NCBI RefSeq assembly: GCF_001591165.1
Contig: NZ_BCUG01000061.1
Location: 1 to 32,255 of the forward strand
Origin: Thauera butanivorans NBRC 103042
GTDB taxonomy: Bacteria > Pseudomonadota > Gammaproteobacteria > Burkholderiales > Rhodocyclaceae
Length of the DNA stretch: 32,255 bases
Reading direction: 5' to 3'
Positions 21,983 to 29,315 of this stretch are shown one piece after another. The number at the start of each line of letters is the position of its first letter. Position 1 is the first letter of the stretch. A program made the translations under genes and the position numbers. Under the pieces are notes generated by a model. That model was not told the DNA's origin. It saw only the letters and a list, made by a program, of their open reading frames with translations, and did no database searches.

Positions 21983-22014
21983 TCCCCCCTTCACTGATCG
22001 AAGGAGCCAGTCCC

Positions 22015-23118
22015 ATGGCCAGAACAGGACGTCCCCCGAAGATCCAGGCCGATGACGCGGAGCATCTGGTCGCCATCGTGCAATCGGATCGGACGGCCAC
22101 GCTGGATGAGATTCGTCAGGAGTTCAGGCGGCGCACCGGCATCGACGTACATGAGCAGACGATCATCAAGACGTTGGGTAAGCTTGGCATTCGGCGTGTT
22201 TCCAGCGACAAGGCCGTTGTGACTACAAACAACGGAAAAACCCTACGCCTGATATTTCCGCAATGGGAAGGTGGAGATAATCCGCCATATTTTCTCGGAT
22301 CGAAGATGCTGACTTGGCTTGCGCCCGAGGCAACTGGCCCAGTTGAGGAAGTGCCGGTAGATATTCCTACGGATACTCCCTTGACACCGGAAAACGACAT
22401 GACAGGGCGAGCCTCGCTGAAAAAGTACATCCAGTCGGCTAAGGAAATCGTCAAGCGCCATCAACCGGACGCCATTGCGGTGCTGGGCGGAGACTGTTTA
22501 GTCTCTCTCGTACCTTTTGCCTGGTTGAGCGAACGCTACGGTGACAAGCTAGGCGTCCTCTGGATTGACTCACATCCCGACGTACAAACTCCGGCACAGT
22601 ACAAGAACGCCCATGCCCATGTGCTTGGCGCGCTCATGGGTAATGGCGACCCCGATTTGACCAGTGCCGTCAAACATCCGATTCTCGCCAAAAACATCAT
22701 GATCGCGGGCATCCATGATCCTCTGCCGTATGAAGCGAAGTTCATTGCCGATCACGGCATTCGCACTTGCTCACCTGAAGAAGTGCGCGCTGGCGCGGAG
22801 TCTGTGATCCAGTGGATAAGTGACAGTGGCATCGAGGTTTTGGCCATTCACCTCGATCTGGACGTGCTCGATCCCCAAAATTTCCGCTCGGTGCTGTTTG
22901 CTCGGCCTGGGCGGGGCGAGCATGACTTCGGCGATGTGGCCGAAGGAAAGCTCAATATTCCCGACGTTGTGAAGCTTATCGGACAAGTCACCTCACAAAA
23001 GCCAGCGGTCGGAATGTCCGTTGCCGAGCATCTTCCCTGGGATGCGCTGGCCCTCCAGGACATGCTTGCGAAACTGCCACTGATCAGCTCAGCGGCATCG
23101 GGGGCGCAGCCGAGGTAG
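22015..23118 (+). CDS. Transposase-type helix-turn-helix fused in frame to an arginase-family protein
   Basis: This 367-residue frame has two parts. Residues 1 to about 62 (MARTGRPPKIQADDAEHLVA, TLDEIRQEFRRRTGIDVHEQ, IIKTLGKLGIRRV) look like the winged-helix DNA-binding start of IS630-type transposases. From about residue 73 an arginase/ureohydrolase-family protein begins (GKTLRLIFPQWEGGDNPPYF), where relatives normally start with Met-Lys. Metal motifs: VLGGDCLVSL (GGDC in place of GGDH), WIDSHPDVQTP (DxHxD), HLDLDVLDP (DxD), AEHLPWD. The last dozen residues (SSAASGAQPR) come from sequence antisense to fecR. A GTG at 22219, with AAGG upstream, could alternatively start the enzyme alone. GC is visibly lower than in neighbours, suggesting transfer. 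The reaction is unknown; amidine or guanidine hydrolysis is a guess. Confidence 0.82.
   Translation: MARTGRPPKIQADDAEHLVAIVQSDRTATLDEIRQEFRRRTGIDVHEQTIIKTLGKLGIRRVSSDKAVVTTNNGKTLRLIFPQWEGGDNPPYFLGSKMLTWLAPEATGPVEEVPVDIPTDTPLTPENDMTGRASLKKYIQSAKEIVKRHQPDAIAVLGGDCLVSLVPFAWLSERYGDKLGVLWIDSHPDVQTPAQYKNAHAHVLGALMGNGDPDLTSAVKHPILAKNIMIAGIHDPLPYEAKFIADHGIRTCSPEEVRAGAESVIQWISDSGIEVLAIHLDLDVLDPQNFRSVLFARPGRGEHDFGDVAEGKLNIPDVVKLIGQVTSQKPAVGMSVAEHLPWDALALQDMLAKLPLISSAASGAQPR
22219..22221 (+). promoter_or_regulatory. Possible alternative GTG start of the arginase part
   Basis: In-frame GTG at codon 69 of the fusion, preceded by AAGG at five bases' spacing. Starting here would give VTTNNGKTLRLIF and a normal-sized arginase without the helix-turn-helix. 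This competes with the ATG at 22015, which has a clear GAAGGAG ribosome site. Confidence 0.35.
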
Positions 23119-23966
23119 CCGGGGCGGTGGCGGGCGAGTTCGGCGATGAAGTCTCCCAGGCGTGTGTTTTCCGCCAGCAGCAGGCCCTGGCTCCAGGCCT
23201 GGCGGGTGCTGTCGGCGGGTGAAGGGGCGCTGGCGCCATGGCTGCTCCGCAGGCTTTGTTCTCCGGCTTGCAGGATGAGTGCAGGGGTACCGGCTGCCTG
23301 AGGCTGCAGTTCGACCGCGCCTTCGAATACGGCGACCTGCGTGCCGGCTTCCTGCCGCAGGACGCTGAAACGGGTACCAAGGGCGTGCATGCGGCCATGA
23401 ACGGTGTCGACGACGAGGGGGCGGGGCGGCCGATGGGTGTCGTGTGCGGTCTGAATCAGTATCTCGCCGCGATGCAGGCGGATGCGGCGCTGCTGCGCGT
23501 CGTAATCGACATCCACGGCGCTGGCGGTGTTGAGCCAGATGCTGCCGCCGTCGGCAAGTGCGATGGTGCGCCGTTCGCCGGTAGCGGTCCTGTGGCTGGC
23601 GTTCCATTCGGCCCAGGGCGCCTGGCGGGCGAGCGTCCAGCCCAGCGTGCCGGTGCCGCAGAGCAGAAGCAGCATCTTGGCGGCACGTCGGCGCGTGAGT
23701 TGCCGTTCCGACGCAGCGTCGAGCGTGCGGCGGGCACCGGCCCTGTCGGGCGTGGGGAGATGGCTGAAGGCGCCGCAGATGCGCTCGACCTGCTGCCATG
23801 CGGCGCGGTGCCGGACATCGGCATCGCACCACGCTTGCCATGCCTGTCGCTGGGCCGGGTCGACGGAGGCGGCCCTGAGGATCGCGAACCATTCGTCGGC
23901 CTGTTGCAGTACCTGGAAATCGGGCGTTTCCGGCGTGTTGCCGCCATGGCCGCTTGCGGGGCTCAC
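22848..23966 (-). CDS. fecR: FecR-like anti-sigma/sigma regulator, 3' end replaced
   Basis: FecR proteins sit in the inner membrane and relay the state of a TonB receptor to a FecI sigma factor. The frame starts at GTG 23966, overlapping the fecI stop (GTGA). It shows the DUF4880 region (ADEWFAILRAASVDPAQRQA, WCDADVRHRAAWQQVERI), a membrane segment (AAKMLLLLCGTGTLGWTLA) and the FecR domain (GERRTIALADGGSIWLNTAS, VDTVHGRMHALGTRFSVLRQ, RLGDFIAELARHRPGYLGC). Authentic sequence ends near base 23088. The remaining roughly 80 codons are antisense to the arginase gene. The lost C-terminus (secretin/TonB short N-terminal-like domain) normally contacts the receptor, so signalling is probably broken. 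Confidence 0.82.
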   Translation of the reverse strand: MSPASGHGGNTPETPDFQVLQQADEWFAILRAASVDPAQRQAWQAWCDADVRHRAAWQQVERICGAFSHLPTPDRAGARRTLDAASERQLTRRRAAKMLLLLCGTGTLGWTLARQAPWAEWNASHRTATGERRTIALADGGSIWLNTASAVDVDYDAQQRRIRLHRGEILIQTAHDTHRPPRPLVVDTVHGRMHALGTRFSVLRQEAGTQVAVFEGAVELQPQAAGTPALILQAGEQSLRSSHGASAPSPADSTRQAWSQGLLLAENTRLGDFIAELARHRPGYLGCAPDAAELISGSFASMSWRASASQGRCSATDIPTAGFCEVTCPISFTTSGILSFPSATSPKSCSPRPGRANSTERKFWGSSTSRSR

Positions 23967-24547
23967 GGCGCCAGTCCCGATTGCAGGCAGTGGAGCATGG
24001 CCTGGGCCATGTACTTCTTGACCATGCGCTCGGAAACCCCCAGATGCCCGGCGATCTCGATGTGGCTCAGGCCGTCCAGCTGTGCCATCAGGAAAGCGCT
24101 GCGGGCCTTCGGGTTGAGGCGGTCGAGCAGCGCGTCGAGTTCGCATAGTGCTTCCAGCAGCAGGCTGCGTTCTTCCGGCGAGAGGGCAAGGGACTCGGGC
24201 CGGCTGGCCAGGGTTTCCAGCCAGGCGCGCTCGATTTCCAGGTGCCGCCAGTGGTTGACCACCAGCCCGTGGGCAACCGTGGCCAGATAGGCGCGCGGTT
24301 GGCGCAGGGGCTCGAGCGGCGTGCCGCGCTGTTCCTGGGTGAGCAGCCGCAGGAAGGTGTCCTGGGCCAGATCCGCGGCATGGTTCGAGCAGCCGAGTTT
24401 CTTGCGCAGCCAGGCGTGAAGCCAGCCGTGATGCTCGGCATAGAGATCGGCAATGGGGTGGGCTGGGGCGACAGGCACGGCGTGCTCCGGAAGTCGGGAA
24501 CCCTTGCTTGGTGCGAACAGGCACAAATAGTATTGTTGATCAGTCAT
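23963..24547 (-). CDS. fecI: ECF sigma factor, FecI type
   Basis: This 194-residue extracytoplasmic-function sigma factor of the iron-starvation group has region 2 (LYAEHHGWLHAWLRKKLGCS, ADLAQDTFLRLL) with the characteristic HHGWL and DLAQDTF. Region 4 (LDRLNPKARSAFLMAQLDGL, SHIEIAGHLGVSERMVKKYM) carries the helix-turn-helix and the KxYMxxA ending typical of FecI. The ATG giving MTDQQYYLC was chosen; the frame is open further upstream but encodes nothing conserved. It overlaps fecR by four bases and diverges from the PepSY gene across a 279-base AT-rich gap (24548-24826), in which I could not recognise a Fur box. It would normally drive a ferric-siderophore receptor gene. Confidence 0.92.
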   Translation of the reverse strand: MTDQQYYLCLFAPSKGSRLPEHAVPVAPAHPIADLYAEHHGWLHAWLRKKLGCSNHAADLAQDTFLRLLTQEQRGTPLEPLRQPRAYLATVAHGLVVNHWRHLEIERAWLETLASRPESLALSPEERSLLLEALCELDALLDRLNPKARSAFLMAQLDGLSHIEIAGHLGVSERMVKKYMAQAMLHCLQSGLAP

Positions 24548-24826
24548 ATTTTCATTTCTCAGAATAGGAATCGTAAATCGCATCTGCCGCAGGCTGCGGC
24601 GCGCCTTTTTCATGTCTAGTTGTAACAATAAGTAAGAAATGTCCGTTTTTTGCCGCCTCAAACGACATACCTGATGAGAGCGCAAAAAAGACGGCGGTGG
24701 AGGCTTGTCTCCGAGCCTGTCGTACGAGTCCGTGGCCGTCCATGGCCCCTTCCTTTTCTTGTCCTTACCGATGCACAGACAATTTTTCTTCCCATGCGGG
24801 CCTGCCCGTCATGCCTGGGGGCAGGC

Positions 24827-26473
24827 ATGAAAGAGCATCTCCGCCAGTCGATGGCCTGGTTGCACACCTGGGTCGGCCTGGTGGCCGGCTGGGTGTTGTT
24901 TTTCGTCTTCGTCACCGGCACTGCCGGCTATTTCCAGTACGAGATCACCCGCTGGATGCAGCCGGAGCGCGCCATGGAACCGGACAGGCCGGGAGAAGGC
25001 GCCGCGACCGTGCATATGCTCGAACTCGCGCTGCAACGCCTGGAGCAGATGGCCCCGGTGGCCGCGAGCTGGCGCATCACCCTGCCGCACGAAGCGATGG
25101 CGCCGCGCGAATGGCGCGGCCTCGAAATCCGCTGGGAAGAGATGCCTTTGCCGGGCCACGAGTGGGGCGCGAGCGGCAGCGAGAAGCTCGACCCCGTCTC
25201 CGGTGCGCTGCTGCTCGCAGGCCCCGAACCGCGCGAAACCGCGGGCGGCCGTGGCCTGTACCGGATGCATTACGCGCTGCATTACATGTCTTACGACTGG
25301 GCCATCAGCATCGTCGGCATCGCCACGATGCTGATGCTGCTGGCGATCGTCAGCGGGGTGATCACGCACAAGAAGATCTTCAAGGATTTCTTCACCTTCC
25401 GGCCGGGCAAAGGGCAGCGAAGCTGGCTGGATGCGCACAACGCGGTGAGCGTGATGGCGCTGCCTTTCTTCCTGATGATCACCTACAGCGGGCTGGTGTT
25501 CTTCCTGTTCACCTACATGCCGGCCGGGCGCGACATGCTGTACGGCACCGGCCCGGCGGAGCAGACGGCGTACTACGACGCGCTGTTCGAGCGCGGCGAA
25601 CACAAGCATGAACCGATCGGCAGGCCGGCCGTGCCGCTGGTGCCGCTGCTTGCGCAGGCGGAGGCGGAATGGGGGGCGGGCAAGGTGGCTTCGGTGACCA
25701 TCGAGCGCCACGAGGGCGAGCCGCCCGAAATCCTCATTTCCCGGATTCCCGGCGGCAGTCTGGACTTCTGGAACCCGGCCATGCTGCGGTTTCATGCGGA
25801 GACGGGAGAGTTGCTGGAGCCAGAGCCCCGGCCCGGTGGCTCGGCGGCAAAGACGCAGCGGGTGATCTTCAACCTGCACGAAGGCCTGTTCGCCGACATA
25901 TGGGGGCGCTGGTTGTATTTCATCGCCGGGCTGCTGGGCTGCGCCATGATCGGCACCGGGCTGGTGCTGTGGAGCGTCAAGCGGCGCAGGCACCACCTGG
26001 GTAGCGGCCGTGAAGGCGCCGAGCACTTCGGCGTGCGGCTGGTCGAGGCGCTCAACGTTGCCACCATTGCCGGCCTGCCGTTGGCGGTGGCGACCTATTT
26101 CTGGGCGAACCGCCTGCTGCCGGTCGACATCGCGGATCGCGCGGCCTGGGAGTTTCACTGCCTGTTCGCGGTGTGGCTGGGAAGCTTGTTCTATGCGCAG
26201 GCGCGGCCGCTTGCCCGCGCCTGGGTCGAACTGCTGTGGGGTGCCTGCGCGGCCTATGCGCTGGTGCCGGTGATCAACGCTCTGACGACGGGTCGCCATC
26301 TGGGCCAGACCCTGCCGGCCGGCGATTGGGTGCTGGCGGGCTTCGACCTGACGATGTGGGCGCTGGCCGCGATGTTCGCCTGCACGGCCATCAAGGTGCG
26401 GCGCCGGCTGGCCCCGGCGGGCCAGGCCGTGCGGGCTGCGGCGGGCGCCATGCCCAAGAAGGGGGTGGCATGA
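24827..26473 (+). CDS. PepSY-associated transmembrane protein (PiuB/FoxB-like)
   Basis: This 548-residue inner-membrane protein has the PepSY_TM layout. The first helix (TWVGLVAGWVLFFVFVTGTA) follows MKEHLRQSMAWLH. A large periplasmic PepSY-containing stretch is next, then helices around ISIVGIATMLMLLAIVSGVI with HKKIFKDFFTFRPGKGQRSW, FLMITYSGLVFFLFTYMPAG, LYFIAGLLGCAMIGTGLVLW, and two or three C-terminal helices. Conserved histidines (HTW, HYALHYMSYDW, LDAHNAVSV, NLHEGLF) fit haem ligation in the family's proposed role as a ferric-siderophore reductase. It heads a four-gene operon, with ATGA overlap to the next gene, divergent from fecI. An earlier in-frame ATG at 24794 is possible but lacks a conserved leader. 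Confidence 0.88.
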   Translation: MKEHLRQSMAWLHTWVGLVAGWVLFFVFVTGTAGYFQYEITRWMQPERAMEPDRPGEGAATVHMLELALQRLEQMAPVAASWRITLPHEAMAPREWRGLEIRWEEMPLPGHEWGASGSEKLDPVSGALLLAGPEPRETAGGRGLYRMHYALHYMSYDWAISIVGIATMLMLLAIVSGVITHKKIFKDFFTFRPGKGQRSWLDAHNAVSVMALPFFLMITYSGLVFFLFTYMPAGRDMLYGTGPAEQTAYYDALFERGEHKHEPIGRPAVPLVPLLAQAEAEWGAGKVASVTIERHEGEPPEILISRIPGGSLDFWNPAMLRFHAETGELLEPEPRPGGSAAKTQRVIFNLHEGLFADIWGRWLYFIAGLLGCAMIGTGLVLWSVKRRRHHLGSGREGAEHFGVRLVEALNVATIAGLPLAVATYFWANRLLPVDIADRAAWEFHCLFAVWLGSLFYAQARPLARAWVELLWGACAAYALVPVINALTTGRHLGQTLPAGDWVLAGFDLTMWALAAMFACTAIKVRRRLAPAGQAVRAAAGAMPKKGVA

Positions 26474-26781
26474 AGAAGGAAAGCACCTTGACGCCGGCCT
26501 ATCGCTGGTCGGTGGCGTCCCGTGTGGCTGCCGCCGCGCTGGGGGGCTACGCGCTCACTTCCGCCGCCACCGTGCTGCTGTCGCTGCTGTGGCCGGCGCC
26601 GCGGGCACAGGCCGTGCTGTGGGCGACGATGATCAGCTTCACGGTATACACCGTGGCGGTGATCTGGGCCGTCCACGCGCGCAGCGCCGGCCGTGCCTGG
26701 GCAGGCATGGTGGCCGGCACAGTGCTGCTGTCCGGAATCGCCTGGCTGCTCTGGCTGGTGGAGCAGGGAGGCGGTGCATGA
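26470..26781 (+). CDS. DUF3649 family small membrane protein
   Basis: This 103-residue protein has three hydrophobic segments (LGGYALTSAATVLLSLLW, AVLWATMISFTVYTVAVIWA, MVAGTVLLSGIAWLLWLV) and a basic N-terminus, matching DUF3649, which is found next to PepSY reductases in siderophore loci. Its role is unknown; a partner or assembly protein for the reductase is likely. The ATG overlaps the PepSY stop, and its stop overlaps the following ATG (ATGA at both ends). Confidence 0.82.
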   Translation: MKKESTLTPAYRWSVASRVAAAALGGYALTSAATVLLSLLWPAPRAQAVLWATMISFTVYTVAVIWAVHARSAGRAWAGMVAGTVLLSGIAWLLWLVEQGGGA

Positions 26782-27632
26782 ACGTCGTGTCGAACTTGAG
26801 CGGGATGCATCTGGGTATCCTGCTGCTGAGCGGGCTGGGCTTCTTCGCGCTGGCTTTCGCCACTGAGCGCCATGGCAAGCATCTGCTCGGCAGGCTGCCT
26901 GCATCGCATTGGCGGCGCATGGCACGGGCGCTGGGCTGGCTGTTGCTGGCGGTCGCGCTGGTGCTGGGCATCGCTGCGCTGGGCAGCGGCGTGGGCATCA
27001 CGCTGTGGCTGGGCTGGCTGAGCGTTGCTGCGCTGGCCTGGGTGTTCGCCTTCCCCAAGTGGCCCTGGCAACCGCCTGTGCGCGAACGCGCCGAACGCGG
27101 TAGCGCGAAGCCTGGGCCGGCCGAGGCGGATGCCATTCCCGAGCCACGCGCTCGCCGCTGGATTGCCGCCGGCCTGCTGGCGGCCACTGTCGCCGTGTTC
27201 TCGGCAGGCCTGGCCGGCGAGGAAGTCCAGTTGCTCAAGCGCCCTGACGCGATCCAGGGCAAGGTGGGGCCGTGGCAGTTCGCCTTTGCCGAGGCCCACC
27301 GCGACGAGCCGGAGGTGATGGAGATGGACGTTCCGATGAAGGAATTCCGCCTTCGCTTTTGCGAGGCCTGCGACGACGACATCCAGCGGGCCTACCTGAA
27401 GGTGAACAAGCCGCGCTCGGAGCGCGCTACCGGCATGGCTTTCATGGGGCAGCGCTGGGAGCGGCGGGTGGAAATTCCGCTGCCGTCCACGACACGGGCG
27501 GACAGCGAGCTGTGGCTCACCGTCGTCGGCAAGGACGGCAGCGTCCACCAGGCCGTGATACGCATGGATCGGGTCTCTCCCGCCACCGTGGCCTGGTTCG
27601 ATGAACAACGGAGCAAACATGCAAGACGCTGA
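26778..27632 (+). CDS. DUF3325-like membrane protein fused to a soluble C-terminal domain
   Basis: The first roughly 95 residues match DUF3325: hydrophobic MHLGILLLSGLGFFALAFAT followed by ERHGKHLLGR, then ALGWLLLAVALVLGIAAL and a third helix ending WVFAFPKWPW. DUF3325 proteins usually stop about there. This one continues to 284 residues with a polar linker, another membrane segment (WIAAGLLAATVAVFSAGLAG) and a roughly 130-residue soluble domain (EEVQLLKRPDAIQGKVGPWQ, FRLRFCEACDDDIQRAYLKV, ELWLTVVGKDGSVHQAVIRM), presumably periplasmic, with a CxxC pair. I do not recognise this domain. Gene order PepSY-DUF3649-DUF3325 is typical of iron-uptake operons. Its end overlaps the next gene by 14 bases. 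Confidence 0.8.
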   Translation: MNVVSNLSGMHLGILLLSGLGFFALAFATERHGKHLLGRLPASHWRRMARALGWLLLAVALVLGIAALGSGVGITLWLGWLSVAALAWVFAFPKWPWQPPVRERAERGSAKPGPAEADAIPEPRARRWIAAGLLAATVAVFSAGLAGEEVQLLKRPDAIQGKVGPWQFAFAEAHRDEPEVMEMDVPMKEFRLRFCEACDDDIQRAYLKVNKPRSERATGMAFMGQRWERRVEIPLPSTTRADSELWLTVVGKDGSVHQAVIRMDRVSPATVAWFDEQRSKHARR

Positions 27633-27987
27633 ACACTCGAGCGCCCGCTGGCTGCTGGCCCTCGGCCTGGCGCTGGGGTGCGCCGGGGCTGCTGCCCACG
27701 AACCGGTGGCCCGCTGCTTCCTGGTGGACGAGCACACCGTGCGCTGCCGGGGCGCGACCAACGACGGCGACGAAATGCCGGATTCGCGCATGGAAGTCAT
27801 CGCCGTGGACGGCGGTGCGCTGCTCGAAGGCAAGCTGGGCGCGGATTCCACATGGACATTCAAGAAACCTGAACAGCCCTTCTACGTGCTGTTCGACATC
27901 GGCCCCGGTTTGCAGGTCACGGTCGAACAGGAAGAGATCACCGCGCCGCCGCCCGATCGGGTGCCGCGCTGGATGCGTACCCGGTAA
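27619..27987 (+). CDS. Small exported protein of the PepSY operon
   Basis: This 122-residue protein starts at an ATG preceded by CGGAG, inside the end of the previous gene. It has a signal peptide (SARWLLALGLALGCAGAAAH). The mature part begins HEPVARCFLVDEHTVRCRGA, with two cysteines that could form a disulphide, then SRMEVIAVDGGALLEGKLGA and WTFKKPEQPFYVLFDIGPGL. This resembles a single immunoglobulin-like fold of the kind in DUF4198 or carboxypeptidase regulatory domains. The function is unknown; a periplasmic accessory of the iron reductase is likely from context. An upstream ATG at 27601 would extend it by six residues. Confidence 0.75.
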   Translation: MQDAEHSSARWLLALGLALGCAGAAAHEPVARCFLVDEHTVRCRGATNDGDEMPDSRMEVIAVDGGALLEGKLGADSTWTFKKPEQPFYVLFDIGPGLQVTVEQEEITAPPPDRVPRWMRTR

Positions 27988-28178
27988 AGACAGGAGAACT
28001 CATGCCGCAGTCCCGTTCCCCCCAACATCCCTTGCAAGAAGTACGACGACGTGCGCCACACGGCCACGCTCAGCTTCGAGGTTCCCCGCTGATGTCCGCC
28101 GGTGCTGCATCCGGGCTCGTCGCTCGCGGGGCGGAGCATGCTGGCCGAAGCCGGCTGGGCTGAAGCACAGGCGGCTGC
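27988..28178 (+). other. Possible remnant of a further operon gene
   Basis: A good ribosome site (AGGAG) precedes an ATG at 28002 that opens a 53-codon frame ending at 28163. Its sequence (MPQSRSPQHPLQEV...) looks non-native. In another frame, 28027-28092 encodes IPCKKYDDVRHTATLSFEVP R stop, which reads like the end of a real protein that I cannot identify. The gap may hold a broken gene that once followed the PepSY operon. No terminator hairpin with a T-run is seen. Confidence 0.35.
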
Positions 28179-29258
28179 TCAGGCCACACCCGGATCGCCC
28201 GTACCGCCTCGGGCGGGATCGAGCGCCAGTATCCGCTGCGCCAGCGCGTCGATGCCGGCTGGACTCAGGTCATCGGTTTCCAGCTGCGGCGCATCGCCGA
28301 ACCCGGCGTAGTTGCCATGTTGCGAGCGGCGGTAGAGCGGATCGTAGTGCAGGTCGATGAATTCGCCGAACAGTTCGGGCAGGGCACGGGCCTCGGCCAA
28401 TGCGTGCCAGTGCTCGATGGTCTTGCGGCTCTGCAACTGGGCGAGGCGGTCGATGTTGGCCCGCAGGCGGGCGATGTCGTCGCCGAGGTAGGCGTAGTCG
28501 TGCACCAGGAATTCCAGCCGCGCCTCGCGGCTGGCTTCGATGGCGATGCAGGGCGCACGGCGCATCGCGAGGATCAGCGGCTCGGGCACGAAGAGTGCAC
28601 CGATCCTGCGGCTTTCGGCTTCGACATGCACCGGGTGTGCCGGATCGAGCGCCGCCATCCGCGCCCACAGCAGGGTTTCGAAGTGCTTCTGTGCGGGCTG
28701 CGGCCGGCCGGGCAGGGCGCCGAGCACCGAGCCCTTGTGAGCGGCCAGGTCTTCCAGGTCGAGTGTCTGCGCGCCGGCGTGCGCCAGCGCCTCCAGCACC
28801 CGCGTCTTGGCGCTGCCGGTGGGGCCGCAGACGACCCGCCAGCGCAGCGCCGAGGCGTAGTGCCCGATCTCGGAAATGACGTGGTGCCGAAACGCCTTGT
28901 AGCCGCCTTCCAGTTGATGGGCGTCCCAACCCACCATGCGCAGCCAGGTCGTGAATGAACCGCTGCGCTGTCCGCCGCGCCAGCAATACACCAGCGGCCG
29001 CCATTTTTTCGGTTTGTCCTTGAGATGGCCCTGGAGATGGCGGGCAATGTTCTCGGCGACCAGCGCACCGCCGAGCCGGCGGGCCTCGAAGGCGGACTGC
29101 TTGTACAGGGTGCCGACCACGATGCGCTGTTCGTCGTCCAGCACCGGCAGGTTGACCGCGCCGGGAATGCGATCCTCGGCGAATTCCGCCGGGCTGCGGG
29201 CATCGATGATCTCGTCAAAGCCGGATAGCTGTGCTACGGTCGCGACGCCTTTTCTCAT
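28179..29258 (-). CDS. selU: tRNA 2-selenouridine synthase
   Basis: SelU/MnmH (359 residues) replaces sulfur with selenium at 2-thiouridine-34 of tRNAs, using selenophosphate and a geranylated intermediate. The N-terminal rhodanese domain carries the catalytic Cys in VYCWRGGQRS. The C-terminal P-loop domain has CGPTGSAKTRVLEAL, in which the last glycine of Walker A is Ala, then LDLEDLAAHKGSVLGALPG and HVEAESRRIGALFVPEPLI. The ending DLHYDPLYRRSQHGNYAGF is typical. It is divergent from selD, 57 bases away, which supplies its selenophosphate. Selenoprotein genes selA/selB are not in the window. Confidence 0.93.
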   Translation of the reverse strand: MRKGVATVAQLSGFDEIIDARSPAEFAEDRIPGAVNLPVLDDEQRIVVGTLYKQSAFEARRLGGALVAENIARHLQGHLKDKPKKWRPLVYCWRGGQRSGSFTTWLRMVGWDAHQLEGGYKAFRHHVISEIGHYASALRWRVVCGPTGSAKTRVLEALAHAGAQTLDLEDLAAHKGSVLGALPGRPQPAQKHFETLLWARMAALDPAHPVHVEAESRRIGALFVPEPLILAMRRAPCIAIEASREARLEFLVHDYAYLGDDIARLRANIDRLAQLQSRKTIEHWHALAEARALPELFGEFIDLHYDPLYRRSQHGNYAGFGDAPQLETDDLSPAGIDALAQRILALDPARGGTGDPGVA

Positions 29259-29315
29259 GTTTTCGCAGGCACGTTTCCAATACTCCTTGCGCGCCCGCTG
29301 CTCCTCTTTCCGGCT

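Noticed and set aside
24548-24826. Fur box between fecI and the PepSY gene
   Set aside because: The gap is AT-rich, but no stretch matches the 19-bp Fur consensus well enough to report.
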